A stretch of DNA of 64,000 nt from Lachnospiraceae bacterium (GCA_014804485.1 JAAUZT010000001.1:28075-92074), one strand, 5' to 3'. Counted from the first letter of the stretch, positions 37,477-48,524 are shown. The notes: generated by a model not told the origin, from the letters alone. Program-made: numbers and translations.

Positions 37477-38706
37477 TTATCCTGTCTTTAGCGCAATCAA
37501 CTCTGTTATGTACTCTTTTTCCTCAAACCATTCCGTCCGGATTGGATCACCCCACTTTCTCAAAAGTTCCTCGTAAGAATCATTGGCACAGTCAGCTTTC
37601 TCCGGCTCACCATAATACCAGAAAAACGTCCCTACATCCTTATTGGTGCCCTTATATGTCCATGTCGTCCAACTGATACCATACTCGTTGCAGATGCCCA
37701 GCCCTAACATATTCTGGAACTCTCCCACATACGCCGCCACATCATATTCCTTTGCTGTAACAGCCAAATCTGCCGCCCATGTCCTGAATCCATCCTCATC
37801 ATCATACAGATGAAGCTGATACATCATATTTGTCCAGCCCATCTGTGCCGGATCCGGCAGATTTGACACACGCCAGATTCCCTCTACCGTTATGACATGA
37901 TTCGTGTCAACGGTCCGTATCGCTTTCACCATCCTGTCATACACTTCATTGCTAAGCTCCCAAGACGTACTTTCCCATGGATCATAGCTGTTTATCCCTT
38001 CATATCCGCTGTTATTCTGCGGTTCATTCATGATATCGTATGCAGCAACCGTTGCATTATCACAATATCTCTCTGCCAGCGCCACCCACAGTGTCTCCAT
38101 AGTCTGCTGACATTGTTCATCTGTATATAGCCTGTTCTCGCAGAGCGTCCCACAGCAATGATCCATACTCTGCCCTCCGGGACAGCCATGCATATCCAGA
38201 ATGACATACATGTCATATTTCTCAGCCATATCGATAATCCAGTCTAACCGCTTCACTCCCGGATTATCATCCAAATCCTCTGTGATCCATGTTCCCTGCT
38301 CATCCTTCATGAAATTGCGATACCAAAACGGCACCCTCACGACATTACATCCCAGATTTGCTATGTTTTCGATATCCGCTTCCGTTATCCAGTTATCCTG
38401 ATAAGTATCCAGCAGTTTCTGCACTTCCTCATCGGTAAATCTGCTCTCCAGAAGTTCCAGTGTGTCAAGGTTTGCCCATTTCCTGTCCTCACCGTTGACA
38501 GGACACATCCAGCTTTCCTGTATCATCCAGCCGCCAAGGTTCACACCTCGTAATACTACGGACTCACCCTTGCCGTCCACAAGCTGTCCGTCACTCACTT
38601 TCAAAAATTGCTTATTTTGATTTCCTATACCGCAGCCGCTCACCATCAATGCTGTCATTACCATCAGTATTCCCACTCTCTTGATTTTCTTTAAATCGAT
38701 ACGCAT
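37477..38706 (-). CDS. GH5-family glycoside hydrolase lipoprotein
   Basis: Lipobox VSGCGI, RGVNLGGWMIQESWM, YVILDMHGCPGGQSMDHCCG, YDIMNEPQNNSGY; GH5 catalytic Glu in NEP. Confidence 0.88.
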   Translation of the reverse strand: MRIDLKKIKRVGILMVMTALMVSGCGIGNQNKQFLKVSDGQLVDGKGESVVLRGVNLGGWMIQESWMCPVNGEDRKWANLDTLELLESRFTDEEVQKLLDTYQDNWITEADIENIANLGCNVVRVPFWYRNFMKDEQGTWITEDLDDNPGVKRLDWIIDMAEKYDMYVILDMHGCPGGQSMDHCCGTLCENRLYTDEQCQQTMETLWVALAERYCDNATVAAYDIMNEPQNNSGYEGINSYDPWESTSWELSNEVYDRMVKAIRTVDTNHVITVEGIWRVSNLPDPAQMGWTNMMYQLHLYDDEDGFRTWAADLAVTAKEYDVAAYVGEFQNMLGLGICNEYGISWTTWTYKGTNKDVGTFFWYYGEPEKADCANDSYEELLRKWGDPIRTEWFEEKEYITELIALKTG

Positions 38707-38709
38707 AGC

Positions 38710-40041
38710 TTACTCCCAACAGCAAGTCATAATGGAGTGTTTTCCGATCTCCATTTTACCGCTGTTTTTCCCATCTGCATTCAACACAAATGCAATATCA
38801 TTTTCCGAACGGTTGAGCAGCACCAAGACCTTAGTGCCATCTTCATTCTCAAAAGCTGTCGCTTCTATATCAGGAGAATACTTTGACACCAGGATCCTCT
38901 TTGCACCCGGACGGATGAACCGGCTGAAATGTCCGATATAATAATAGGAGAGTTTCACGTTGATTGTGTCTGTATCAACATCACACATAATCGGCGCATC
39001 GCAGTAATTACTTACATGATTTGGACCGCCCTGCTTATCAAGTATCAGATTCCAGTCTATAAACCCATTCATACCGGCATTGAAATCTCCTATCATATCA
39101 TGCGCATACATCTCGGCATGACGTACCTGATTATCTGTTGCAAAACGTGAATATTCCACACAACCCTCTGTAAAAATCAGTTCTTTGTCCGGATATCTTC
39201 TGCGCACCTCCGCCAAAGCCTCAAAATGGTCTCCCGTATACCAGTGGAACGCTATGCCATCGATTGCTTCCCGTGCCCCCTCCACGCCAAAGCTTTCCGC
39301 TGTACGTTCCAAAATAATTTCTTTATTATGATCCCACACGTTAATTTTCACATTGGCATGCCCTGCATTGTCCAGTGCAGTCCTCAGATATCTGACGGCA
39401 TACTCTGCCTCCTCTGCTCCCGTAAAAACACAAGAATCCCAAGTCTGAACTGCCGCCGGCTCATTTTGAACAGTAAGCCTCTGAATCGGAATTCCTTCCT
39501 CCTCATAGACACTGACATATCGCGCAACCATATCTGCCCACATCTGATAATATTCTCTCTTGAGTTTCCCACCATGGTTCATTTCACCGTTAGTCTTCAT
39601 AAACGCCGGCGGACTCCACGGAGATGCTAAAAAGCAAATATCTTTATCTTTATCCAACGCAGCCTTGATAAACGGAATAATATATTTCCTGTCCCTGTCT
39701 ATGGAAAAACTGTTTAAATCTTTATCCTGTGCATCTTCTACATAAGCGTAATTTCCCAGTGCGAAATCACAGCTTTGGATATGCAGCCTGCAAAAATTAT
39801 AATGATTATTGCTGCTCCCGAAATATAAATCCAGAAGCTGCTGCTGTTTTTCATAACTCATCTTGGAATATGTATAAGCGGCAGCCTCCGTAAACGCACC
39901 TCCGATGCCTAATACCTTCTGATAAGAAACTTCAGGATATACATGCACCTGCTGCATCTCCCCACCACTGCCCTTTACAAATTTAACTTCTGTTTCCTGA
40001 AACTGAACATCCTTATCTGAGATATAACACTTCATAATCAA
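38710..40041 (-). CDS. GH30-family glycoside hydrolase, no signal peptide
   Basis: KVLGIGGAFTEAAAYTYSKM, CFLASPWSPPAFMKTNGEMNHGGKL, LTVQNEPAAVQTWDSCVFT, ELIFTEGCVEYS. Confidence 0.88.
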   Translation of the reverse strand: MIMKCYISDKDVQFQETEVKFVKGSGGEMQQVHVYPEVSYQKVLGIGGAFTEAAAYTYSKMSYEKQQQLLDLYFGSSNNHYNFCRLHIQSCDFALGNYAYVEDAQDKDLNSFSIDRDRKYIIPFIKAALDKDKDICFLASPWSPPAFMKTNGEMNHGGKLKREYYQMWADMVARYVSVYEEEGIPIQRLTVQNEPAAVQTWDSCVFTGAEEAEYAVRYLRTALDNAGHANVKINVWDHNKEIILERTAESFGVEGAREAIDGIAFHWYTGDHFEALAEVRRRYPDKELIFTEGCVEYSRFATDNQVRHAEMYAHDMIGDFNAGMNGFIDWNLILDKQGGPNHVSNYCDAPIMCDVDTDTINVKLSYYYIGHFSRFIRPGAKRILVSKYSPDIEATAFENEDGTKVLVLLNRSENDIAFVLNADGKNSGKMEIGKHSIMTCCWE

Positions 40042-40117
40042 ACCTCCTCCCGATGATAAGTATCTATCATCTTACATAAATTTTCTTTTTCCTTCTCCTG
40101 TTCCGGGAAACGAAAAA

Positions 40118-40147
40118 GGGAGAGTATAGATTTCCCCATACTCTCCC
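40118..40147 (-). terminator. Terminator after the sugar-binding protein gene
   Basis: GGGAGAGTAT...ATACTCTCCC perfect 10-bp stem; minus-strand T tail TTTTTCG. Confidence 0.75.
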
Positions 40148-40154
40148 ACCCTTT

Positions 40155-41816
40155 TTACTCTCCTAACTTTTCTCTGTTAGCACTCATTTTTTCGTTATAA
40201 ATCTTTACAATATCATCCCAGCTATTTGCTGCCCTGAAATCTATATGTCCCGCAAGAATAGAATCAAACTCATCATCATTTCCGGAACGAATCAGACTTG
40301 TCAGGGTCGTATTCCAATTCGTGTCGATGGCACTAAGCGCCCTTGCTTCCGCGGAACCCTGATCCGGAGAAATATTCTCAATAACAAACTGCGGTTTGAG
40401 CTTCCCTTCTCCCCATTCCTGCATCTGCTTCGTGGATTCTGTCACATCTGCACTATATGCATCATACTTATCATTACCGAAAACAATAAACTCGGAAAGC
40501 CTGTAAACCTTTTTAAATTTATCATTGTCAGTTTCTTTCATTTCCTTTACTTCGGGAAGGAGTTCATAGAGACCATCACTGTTAATTGTATATGTCTCAC
40601 CCTCCACGCCATATCTGCAAATCATTCCGCCGTAATCAGATATCAGGTATGTAAAGATTTCTATTGCCTTAATCGGATCGGAACAGTCTTTTGATATATA
40701 GTTGATCATCCATCCCGAGAGTCCTGCCTGAGAAAGTGTGGGAGCATTGCCTACCGTACTCTGCGGTCCGTCAATCGCAATGTACGCCGCATCCGGATTC
40801 GCGTTCATCCAGACTTGCAGAGGTCCAGACCGCTGTGGCGTTCCTCCGATAAAGATACATGCATATTTACCCGTCTTTACTTTATCCTCATGCGCTGTGC
40901 CATCATCCGAAAAATTGTCATCACTGATTAACCCTTCGCGATATGCTGCACTCAATGTCCTAATCCATGCAAGATAATCCTCATCCATATTCCTGTCATA
41001 CCATGTACCGTCCGCATTTTCAATCGGTACGCCCAAGAAATTCTGTAGATCTGCACCGAGTGAACCCGTATTATCTGTCATGGAATTTGAACCAAACGGG
41101 ATCAGATCAGGATATTTCTCCTTGATCTCTCTCAGTACCGTAAGAAACTGTTCCGGTGTTCCCATCTCCGGCTCGCCAAGCGCCTCATATACATCTTTTC
41201 TGATAGCAAAAGCCGTTGAAGCCTTCAGCAGTCCGCTGTCATATACTTCCTGTCCGTTTGAGTAGTCCGGATAACCATATGTCTTGCCATCTGAGAGCTT
41301 GAACCAGTTAAAAGTATCCTTCGAAGCCACCTCGTAGAAATACGGATCATATTTGTCCGCCAGGTCATTCAAGGACCATGCCCAGTTTGCGGCCGACTGT
41401 GCCACTGAGGAGTTTGCGTCAAATATCGTAATAATATCGGGCTTCTTACCTCCTGCAAAAAATGTGTTCAGCTTGGTGTCATCACCTGTTATAAACTGCA
41501 CATCAAGGTTAAGGTCTTCCTTAATCTTCTTGGTAACGGTATCCGTCGCCCAGTCCGTGTTCCACCAGTCCGCATTGACGTACCATGTAAGTTCTGTGGT
41601 GTCTGTTTTCTTGTCAAGCTGCCATGCAGGCTTCGTTGCATCAAGTTCATACCTGTCTGATGTAAGCTCAGGCAGCCCTCCATCTGCTGAAGCAGAGCTT
41701 CCGCCACTGTTTTTGCCGCAGCCTGAAAGCAATGTTGTTACAGCCATCGTCGTTACCAGCATTGTTGACAAATAACGTCTTGTTCTTTTTTTCATGATTT
41801 TTCCTTCCTTTCTCAA
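40155..41816 (-). CDS. Carbohydrate ABC transporter substrate-binding lipoprotein (LplA-like)
   Basis: TLLSGCGKNSGGSS lipobox; SBP pattern; next to two LplB/LplC-like permeases. Confidence 0.88.
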   Translation of the reverse strand: MRKEGKIMKKRTRRYLSTMLVTTMAVTTLLSGCGKNSGGSSASADGGLPELTSDRYELDATKPAWQLDKKTDTTELTWYVNADWWNTDWATDTVTKKIKEDLNLDVQFITGDDTKLNTFFAGGKKPDIITIFDANSSVAQSAANWAWSLNDLADKYDPYFYEVASKDTFNWFKLSDGKTYGYPDYSNGQEVYDSGLLKASTAFAIRKDVYEALGEPEMGTPEQFLTVLREIKEKYPDLIPFGSNSMTDNTGSLGADLQNFLGVPIENADGTWYDRNMDEDYLAWIRTLSAAYREGLISDDNFSDDGTAHEDKVKTGKYACIFIGGTPQRSGPLQVWMNANPDAAYIAIDGPQSTVGNAPTLSQAGLSGWMINYISKDCSDPIKAIEIFTYLISDYGGMICRYGVEGETYTINSDGLYELLPEVKEMKETDNDKFKKVYRLSEFIVFGNDKYDAYSADVTESTKQMQEWGEGKLKPQFVIENISPDQGSAEARALSAIDTNWNTTLTSLIRSGNDDEFDSILAGHIDFRAANSWDDIVKIYNEKMSANREKLGE

Positions 41817-41828
41817 TATCTCCTACTT

Positions 41829-42710
41829 TTATTCTTTTACCGCCCCGATCATCATTCCTGACACAAAGTGTTTCTGAAGAAGCGGATAAATGATTAATAT
41901 TGGCACAGTAGTTACTACAATCGTAGCAAGTTGTATTCCCCTTGAAGTTGTGGTAATCTCCACACTTGTCGGATTCTGCATGGATGACATCTGCGACTGG
42001 ACAATGATCTCGTAGAGTTTCATCTGCAGTGGATAAAGTTTTTCGTTTAATATATACATTTTGGCAGTCATGAAATCATTCCACTGCGACACGCCATGAA
42101 AGAGGGCTATTGTCGCAAGCGCCGGCTTTGAAAGCGGCAGGGCAATCATGAGAAAGATTCGCCAGTATCCTGCGCCGTCAATTTTGGCTGATTCTTCCAG
42201 AGACTGCGGCAGCTGCCGGAAAAAGTTCATCAGGATAATCATGTCATAGTAGCTAAAGAGCGCCGGTATAATATACACTGCAAAGCTATCCAGCATCCCT
42301 AATGACTTGATTAATAAATATGTAGGAATCATACCGCCTGAGAAAAACATCGTAATGACACCCATCACCGTATACAGTTTCCTTCCCTTCAGATATTCCT
42401 TGCTCATGGCATATGCAACCATCGCACAGAAAAACACATGGCACACAACACCAATTAAAGTTTTTAATACTGAAATCAGAAAAGCGTTCCATATACTGGT
42501 ATCTGAAAATACCGCCTTGTAATTCGCCGTGGAAAATTCCGCCGGCCAGAATATACTTTTTCCCGATGCTACCGCTGTAGCGCTGCTGAAAGAGTTGACC
42601 ACAACGTTCCACAATGGAAACACAATAATACAGGTAATCAGTGTCAATAACAGTTTGTTGATAATGTCAAATACTTTGTCACCGCTCAATCGAATACTTT
42701 TTTGTTTCAT
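41829..42710 (-). CDS. Carbohydrate ABC permease (LplC/YtcP-like)
   Basis: FFRQLPQSLEESAKIDGAGYWRIFLMIALPLSKPALATIALF EAA motif. Confidence 0.9.
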   Translation of the reverse strand: MKQKSIRLSGDKVFDIINKLLLTLITCIIVFPLWNVVVNSFSSATAVASGKSIFWPAEFSTANYKAVFSDTSIWNAFLISVLKTLIGVVCHVFFCAMVAYAMSKEYLKGRKLYTVMGVITMFFSGGMIPTYLLIKSLGMLDSFAVYIIPALFSYYDMIILMNFFRQLPQSLEESAKIDGAGYWRIFLMIALPLSKPALATIALFHGVSQWNDFMTAKMYILNEKLYPLQMKLYEIIVQSQMSSMQNPTSVEITTTSRGIQLATIVVTTVPILIIYPLLQKHFVSGMMIGAVKE

Positions 42711-42722
42711 CCCATCAACCTC

Positions 42723-43667
42723 CTATAATACTGACTGTTCATTCAATTTGCTTGTTAACTTATTCGCCACAACCAGCAATATTACAGATACAATGGAAAC
42801 GCCCAGCCCTGCCGCGGATGCATATGAGAAATCGCCCTGCGTAATACCCATGCGGTACACATATGAATTGATGACCTCTGCACGCGGCTGGTTCTGTGTA
42901 TTCATAAGCACAAGTGTCTGGTCAAGGTTGGAACCCAAAAGTCCACTCACTGTAAGAATAAAATTCAGACCAATAATCGTCTTGATTAACGGCAGCGTAA
43001 TACTCCAAATCTGTCTGACTCTGCTCGCACCGTCAATCTTAGCTGCTTCATAATAAGTGGGGTCGATGCCTGCCATGCTCGCAAGATACAGGATTGTACC
43101 CCATCCCATACTCTTCCACACATCTGACAGTGAAGCAATCCACCAGTATTTATCTGCATCTAAGAGGATATTTCTCCCCTCCGAAACCAAACCTAAAGTC
43201 TTTAATATAGAGTTAAACATACCATTGGTAGACATCCAGCTGATCAACATACCGCCCAGTACGATCCAGGATAGAAAGTGCGGCATATAGGAAATCGTCT
43301 GCACTGTTTTCTTGAATATGCCATCCTTCAGCTCATAAATCATAACAGCCAGAATAATCGGAGTAATAAATCCAAACAACAGCTTTAAGAAGCTGATTCC
43401 CAGCGTATTGTAAACGCTGTCCCAAAAATACCGGTCAGTAAGAATAATTCTGAAATTCTCCATTCCTACCCATTTCGCCGAATCAAGGGTATCTACCACC
43501 GTGTAATTCTGAAATGCAATCTTTAATCCATATATGGGAATATAATTAAAGATGATCATGAACACAATTCCCGGCAATACCATCATCTGCAAAGGCATCT
43601 GTTTCATAAAATCCTTTATCCATAATTTGATTCGTACACCAACCGGTTCCTTTTTTTTCTGCTTCAT
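42723..43667 (-). CDS. Carbohydrate ABC permease (LplB-like)
   Basis: IDPTYYEAAKIDGASRVRQIWSITLPLIKTIIGLNFIL EAA motif. Confidence 0.9.
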   Translation of the reverse strand: MKQKKKEPVGVRIKLWIKDFMKQMPLQMMVLPGIVFMIIFNYIPIYGLKIAFQNYTVVDTLDSAKWVGMENFRIILTDRYFWDSVYNTLGISFLKLLFGFITPIILAVMIYELKDGIFKKTVQTISYMPHFLSWIVLGGMLISWMSTNGMFNSILKTLGLVSEGRNILLDADKYWWIASLSDVWKSMGWGTILYLASMAGIDPTYYEAAKIDGASRVRQIWSITLPLIKTIIGLNFILTVSGLLGSNLDQTLVLMNTQNQPRAEVINSYVYRMGITQGDFSYASAAGLGVSIVSVILLVVANKLTSKLNEQSVL

Positions 43668-43804
43668 TTGCTTTCCTCCTTCCTATGCACCAATCTTAGC
43701 ATGGCGCTATAATCCCCAACAAGCGCGTATCTTGTCTTACGATAGGTCGATATTGCTTTTTTAAGGAAAATAAAATATACTTAATGAGAGAGGAGAAACG
43801 AAGT

Positions 43805-44659
43805 ATGAAAGCAGACATCAATTCTTTTACACACGAAAATGACCGGATTACGGACGGATTTGACATTTTTTTCTGGGTGTTTAACGATTCCAGCAGCTTT
43901 GTTGCCGCCCACTGGCATAGCGCAATAGAAATAATGTATATTATGGACGGAGAGGTCAGTGTGACCATTAACGCACAGAAAACGCTCCTGCTCCCCGGCG
44001 ATGTCTTTCTGATTGACTCCTCAATCATCCATTCTACCAAGTCAATCCATGGAAATCACGCCGTTTTAATACAACTTCCATATGCGCTTCTCCAGAAATA
44101 TATTCCTGACATTGACAATTTGAGCTTTGCCTTTGACTGCCATACCGGTAACCCAATCATACATACTAAAATATTGAAACTCATAGAAGTGATCAAAGAA
44201 ATGCAGATTATCTTTGAAGTGAATCCTAAAGGGGGAATTTTGCGTTTTAACAGTCTGGTTTTTGAAATGCTTTATCAGTTATACCACAATTTTTCCACTC
44301 CCATTCCTGACACAGACCTCAGAAAAGACAAAAAACATTTTGACAGAATGAAACTGGTTATGGACTATATGAACAGCCATTATAACCAGGCATTATCACT
44401 TGACGAAATATCAAATGTTGCATGTTTCCAGAAAGAATACTTCTGTCATTTTTTCAAAAAAAATATGGGAAAGACCTACCTCGAATATCTCAATGAGATC
44501 AGGCTTTCCCATGTATATAAAGATTTGGTCTCGACAGACCTTCCGTTAAAAACAATTTTGGAAAATAACGGTTTTACAAACTATAAATTGTTCCGCAAGC
44601 TCTTTTATGAGAACTTCCACACAACGCCCGGAGAATACAGGAAAACGCACAGTTCCTAA
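43805..44659 (+). CDS. AraC-family regulator
   Basis: AHWHSAIEIMYIMDGEVSVTIN cupin; HTH SNVACFQKEYFCHFFKKNMGKTYLEYLNEIRLSHV...GFTNYKLFRKLFYENFHTTPGEYRK. Confidence 0.9.
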   Translation: MKADINSFTHENDRITDGFDIFFWVFNDSSSFVAAHWHSAIEIMYIMDGEVSVTINAQKTLLLPGDVFLIDSSIIHSTKSIHGNHAVLIQLPYALLQKYIPDIDNLSFAFDCHTGNPIIHTKILKLIEVIKEMQIIFEVNPKGGILRFNSLVFEMLYQLYHNFSTPIPDTDLRKDKKHFDRMKLVMDYMNSHYNQALSLDEISNVACFQKEYFCHFFKKNMGKTYLEYLNEIRLSHVYKDLVSTDLPLKTILENNGFTNYKLFRKLFYENFHTTPGEYRKTHSS

Positions 44660-44699
44660 ATCCTTTTTAAGAGCCGCCGTAATTTATCAATTATCTTTC

Positions 44700-45221
44700 C
44701 TACAACGTCCAGTCTCCGAAAAAGCTGCTGCCCAGCGCATTGTTCATCACATTTCCGTAAGCCGAAGAGGCCAGACTGCTGATTCCATAGGGTGAATATC
44801 CGTATCCCGACATTCCCAGACCCAGACTGCCCGTTCCACCGATCAGACTCTGTATCAGATAATTCTGCAGACTGCTTTGTCCCGTCAGATTCAGATAACT
44901 TGACTGTACATTATCTGCGGCATAGCTGCCTGAATAATAATCCTTCACTTTACCCATCACCGATTCTTCCCATTCCGGATCGGTCTCCATCTTCTTGAAG
45001 GCTTCCTGAATAATAATATCGCCTGCCGTTGAAAATGAAGGAGTCACTGTAGACTTCTGATTATCCACTGCCTGCTTCATCACTGTGGCATAATCACTCG
45101 AGGTTTTCCCGGTAGCCGCATTTGACATTCTTGCGATATTGTTCCTGTTATTAACTGCGGAAATTCTTCCTACGCTGCTTCCACTATTTATTCTGCCTAT
45201 GCCGAGATCATTAATATACAT
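44700..45221 (-). CDS. Hypothetical protein
   Basis: Coding-like from MYINDLGIGRINSGSSVGRISAVNN...; Gly/Ser-rich C-terminus. Start approximate. Confidence 0.55.
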   Translation of the reverse strand: MYINDLGIGRINSGSSVGRISAVNNRNNIARMSNAATGKTSSDYATVMKQAVDNQKSTVTPSFSTAGDIIIQEAFKKMETDPEWEESVMGKVKDYYSGSYAADNVQSSYLNLTGQSSLQNYLIQSLIGGTGSLGLGMSGYGYSPYGISSLASSAYGNVMNNALGSSFFGDWTL

Positions 45222-45705
45222 ATGGGCTTCCCCTTTCATGCTACTGTGGTTATTGTAGCATATAATTATTTGTTTGTAAGCATAAATGTCACAAAAAAAG
45301 TAGAAAATGTCATAAATTCGCAGTTCGACTGCTTTCCCCTTCACACCCTGTTCTTTTGTAATTCCAATAGACCGTTAGCGCTCCAATACATAACACTTTT
45401 TCCAATTCAACTTACATGAAGCTTTTTTGCGCTTTTAATAATATGCATAAAAGGTAAAAATACAATATAAATTGGAACGCCTATCAAAATGGCTGCCTTA
45501 AGCTTATCTAATCCATTATTATATAATTCATAATAAACTCCCGCCTTGCAGGTTTTTCCGAAATACAGATATATGCCCCCAGATTAGCATTGGCGCTTGC
45601 CAAAACCTTGCTGTAATCTTTTTTATGTTTTATACATAGGTATTCTTCATTTTATTATGCGAAAAAGCACCTACTGATTATCCCAAAATAGATGCCCATC
45701 GTTTA

Positions 45706-46935
45706 CTAAAATGTTTTTCCTTCTTTCATGAAATCAATTAAATTAACATGATGAATTCCGTTTCGTTTCTGCAACAAAAAATCCGTAGTTGCTACATATT
45801 TGGGATAATTATCCCTAATTTGTTCTAACGGACGATATTCCCTATCCTCTGTATCCTTGCTTAACGCAATCGTATATGCAACCTGCACATACGAATACTG
45901 TTTATCTGTTCCCCTCAATATAAAATCGCATTCTAACTTTCCAATTTTTCCTACGCTTACGGAATAGCCATGCGCCCTCGCATAAATATAGACCATATTT
46001 TCCAGTGTTGGACCGTAGTTGATACGATTATCTGTATTTTGAGAAAAATAGAAACTTAAATCTGCAAGATAATACTTTTTTTCACCACCTAATGACTTTT
46101 TTGACTTTAAATCAAACCTGCTGCATTCGTAAAGAATTTTTGCATCCTGCAAAACCTTTACATATCTTGATACTGTTGGTTTCGTTATTGTCATTCCGTT
46201 TTTGCACAGACTCTCACACAATCCATTTACACTGGTTGTAGCGCCAAAATTATTAATGATAAATTTCTGTACTGCTTCAAATGACTCTCTATCCCTTATT
46301 TTCACCCTTTTTTTTATGTCTTTTTCGAATATCTCACTAATTACACCTTGCACATAAGTCTGCTTATCTGCCTGGTCTTCAATAAAAAGTGTTCTTGGAA
46401 ATCCTCCTTCCATGATATAGGAATTCAACTCTACCGCCATATTATCAACTGTTTTAATATTATAAAATTCTTTCATTTGAAGGTATTCCTCAAATGTAAG
46501 TGGAAACATTTCAAACTCCAGATAACGTCCTGTAAGTTTTGTGACAAGCTCTCCACTTAATAAATACGAATTAGATCCTGTTATAAATATAGACCACCCG
46601 CCTTCACTGCGAAACCCGTTCAAAACGTCTTCAAACCCTGTAACATTTTGTACCTCATCTATAAACAAATACTTCATGCCTTCTATATTATCGTACTTTA
46701 CAATTAACTCATCTAATTGATCCGCATTTTTTATGCTGCGATACCCTCTGCGATCCAAATCGATGTATATTATATTTTCCTCTTTTACACCAGACATAAC
46801 CAGCTCATCTGAAATTGTCTGCATAAGACTGGATTTTCCACATCTCCTAACTCCGGTTATTACCTTAATCAAGTCATCACTATGATAAAATCCGCGAATT
46901 TTCTTTAGATACTGCTCTCTTTTATATAATTCCAT
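45706..46935 (-). CDS. AAA ATPase of the DUF4143 family
   Basis: VITGVRRCGKSSLMQTI P-loop, YLFIDEVQNVTGFEDVLNGF, ITGSNSYLLSGELVTKLTGRY; C-terminal nuclease-like ECDFILRG. RBS GGAGG before MELYKRE. Confidence 0.88.
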   Translation of the reverse strand: MELYKREQYLKKIRGFYHSDDLIKVITGVRRCGKSSLMQTISDELVMSGVKEENIIYIDLDRRGYRSIKNADQLDELIVKYDNIEGMKYLFIDEVQNVTGFEDVLNGFRSEGGWSIFITGSNSYLLSGELVTKLTGRYLEFEMFPLTFEEYLQMKEFYNIKTVDNMAVELNSYIMEGGFPRTLFIEDQADKQTYVQGVISEIFEKDIKKRVKIRDRESFEAVQKFIINNFGATTSVNGLCESLCKNGMTITKPTVSRYVKVLQDAKILYECSRFDLKSKKSLGGEKKYYLADLSFYFSQNTDNRINYGPTLENMVYIYARAHGYSVSVGKIGKLECDFILRGTDKQYSYVQVAYTIALSKDTEDREYRPLEQIRDNYPKYVATTDFLLQKRNGIHHVNLIDFMKEGKTF

Positions 46936-47298
46936 ATAATCAGCCTCCGTGATTAGTATGTCCAAATTATAAAATATTCATCCGTTATTTTCAAGTTAAG
47001 GCTACCATTTTTTAATTTTTTTCATTTTTTGTTTCCTTAACGTAAATTTTTTCTTATTTTTATGTTTCTGCTTTTAAATTGACCTTTTTACTGTTTCAAA
47101 CTATAATATCTCAAAAAGGCATCCTAATTGCAAAGGTCAGAAAGGCCCCCGACACACTCGTAAGAGTACCTGAGATGATGGATACGCCGCCCATCTTGTG
47201 ATTTGATGAATATAAGGTGTGACCATTTGGTTGCACCTTTTTGTTATTAGTAAATAGACCACACAATAAAAGTAATCCTCCCCTACCGTTTTATATGC

Positions 47299-47322
47299 TT
47301 TCTCATGCTGTCTCCTTACATC
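47299..47322 (-). repeat. 24-bp duplicate of the RBS/start region of the lipoprotein gene at 50145
   Basis: TTTCTCATGCTGTCTCCTTACATC identical to 50138-50161. Confidence 0.8.
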
Positions 47323-47426
47323 ACGTTATAATTCCAGCTATAAAATTATTTTCTTACCTATCGCCCATTAACTATATAAATGCTCAAAACAAGTAACCAA
47401 CCGCCAAGCAAACCAATTTGAATTTA

Positions 47427-48236
47427 TCACTTTGTACCTTGCTTATTTTTTAAGGACATAAAAAGGACAATCAAAATCACATTGACGAACAAAATAATAA
47501 TGCTTCCTTCAATTTTGCACACTCCGCCAGATAAAATCTCATTTCCGGCAAAAGTCGTAATAAGCAGGTTTGGATAATCATCAGCAAGCGACACACCGCC
47601 AAAAACCAATGCACCAATTCCGTTCCATAAAAAGTGCATGATAGTTGGAGCTATAATAGAACCACTGTACTCAAGGACTACCGTCATGAGCAAACTCATG
47701 GTAAGTACATTTAATACGGGAACAACACCTGCTTCAAATGCCCCGCCATGTAATGCTGTAAAGAGCGCTGTTGTAACAACCGTGGCCACAACTATATTGT
47801 GTTTTTGCTTCATCATTTGATACAAATAGCCCCGGACAAGAAGCTCCTGCATAATGACATTTAGAAATGCCGCTAACATCCAAACAGGAAATAGATCAAT
47901 TGAGTTTACTCCATCAAAATGAATAATCTTTGCTATGTACATTACCAAAACAGGAACTGCCAGCCATACAATCCCTGTGACTATTCCCAATGCTGCTCCT
48001 TTGACCGGATTATCAAACAGATATAATCTTACATTCTTCTTTTCAATCAACCAGAAGATGAGAGTAAAAGCTATTATTGCCAACAACGGCATAATTTCTG
48101 CCCACAATCTCCATATCGCCGGATTTTCCGAGGATGATAACGGCAATATGGAAGTTAATATCGCCCATCCCAGAAAAAATCCTATAAATTTAATAACTGT
48201 AAATGCTATTTTTTTCAAAACGAGTACCTCCGCCAT
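47427..48236 (-). CDS. CPBP-family (CAAX protease-like) membrane protein
   Basis: MQELLVRGYLYQMM, FTALHGGAFEAG, IIAPTIMHFLWNGIGALVFG. Confidence 0.8.
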   Translation of the reverse strand: MAEVLVLKKIAFTVIKFIGFFLGWAILTSILPLSSSENPAIWRLWAEIMPLLAIIAFTLIFWLIEKKNVRLYLFDNPVKGAALGIVTGIVWLAVPVLVMYIAKIIHFDGVNSIDLFPVWMLAAFLNVIMQELLVRGYLYQMMKQKHNIVVATVVTTALFTALHGGAFEAGVVPVLNVLTMSLLMTVVLEYSGSIIAPTIMHFLWNGIGALVFGGVSLADDYPNLLITTFAGNEILSGGVCKIEGSIIILFVNVILIVLFMSLKNKQGTK

Positions 48237-48524
48237 ATGAAGTTGGTATTACATGATTGATATGCTTATAATTCCCAAAATAAGTAAATGTGCGGGATAA
48301 AATGGAATCCCTGGTTAATAGTTTTTGACATTCACCTAAAGGTTTTATTACAGCTCCCAATCATGTATTCATATATATCTATGTTCTAAATATATAACGA
48401 TTTTTCTTAAATTAAATCTTCACATATTCCAATTCTTATTCAACAATCCAATCAATAAAATGCTGTATATGTATTTTCATAGTATCTAAGCATGGGACAG
48501 GGCTCACTTCATCGTTAAGCAAAA

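Noticed and set aside
40245-40694. Plus-strand 149-aa ORF opposite the LplA-like gene
   Set aside because: Antisense shadow ORF without RBS or motif.
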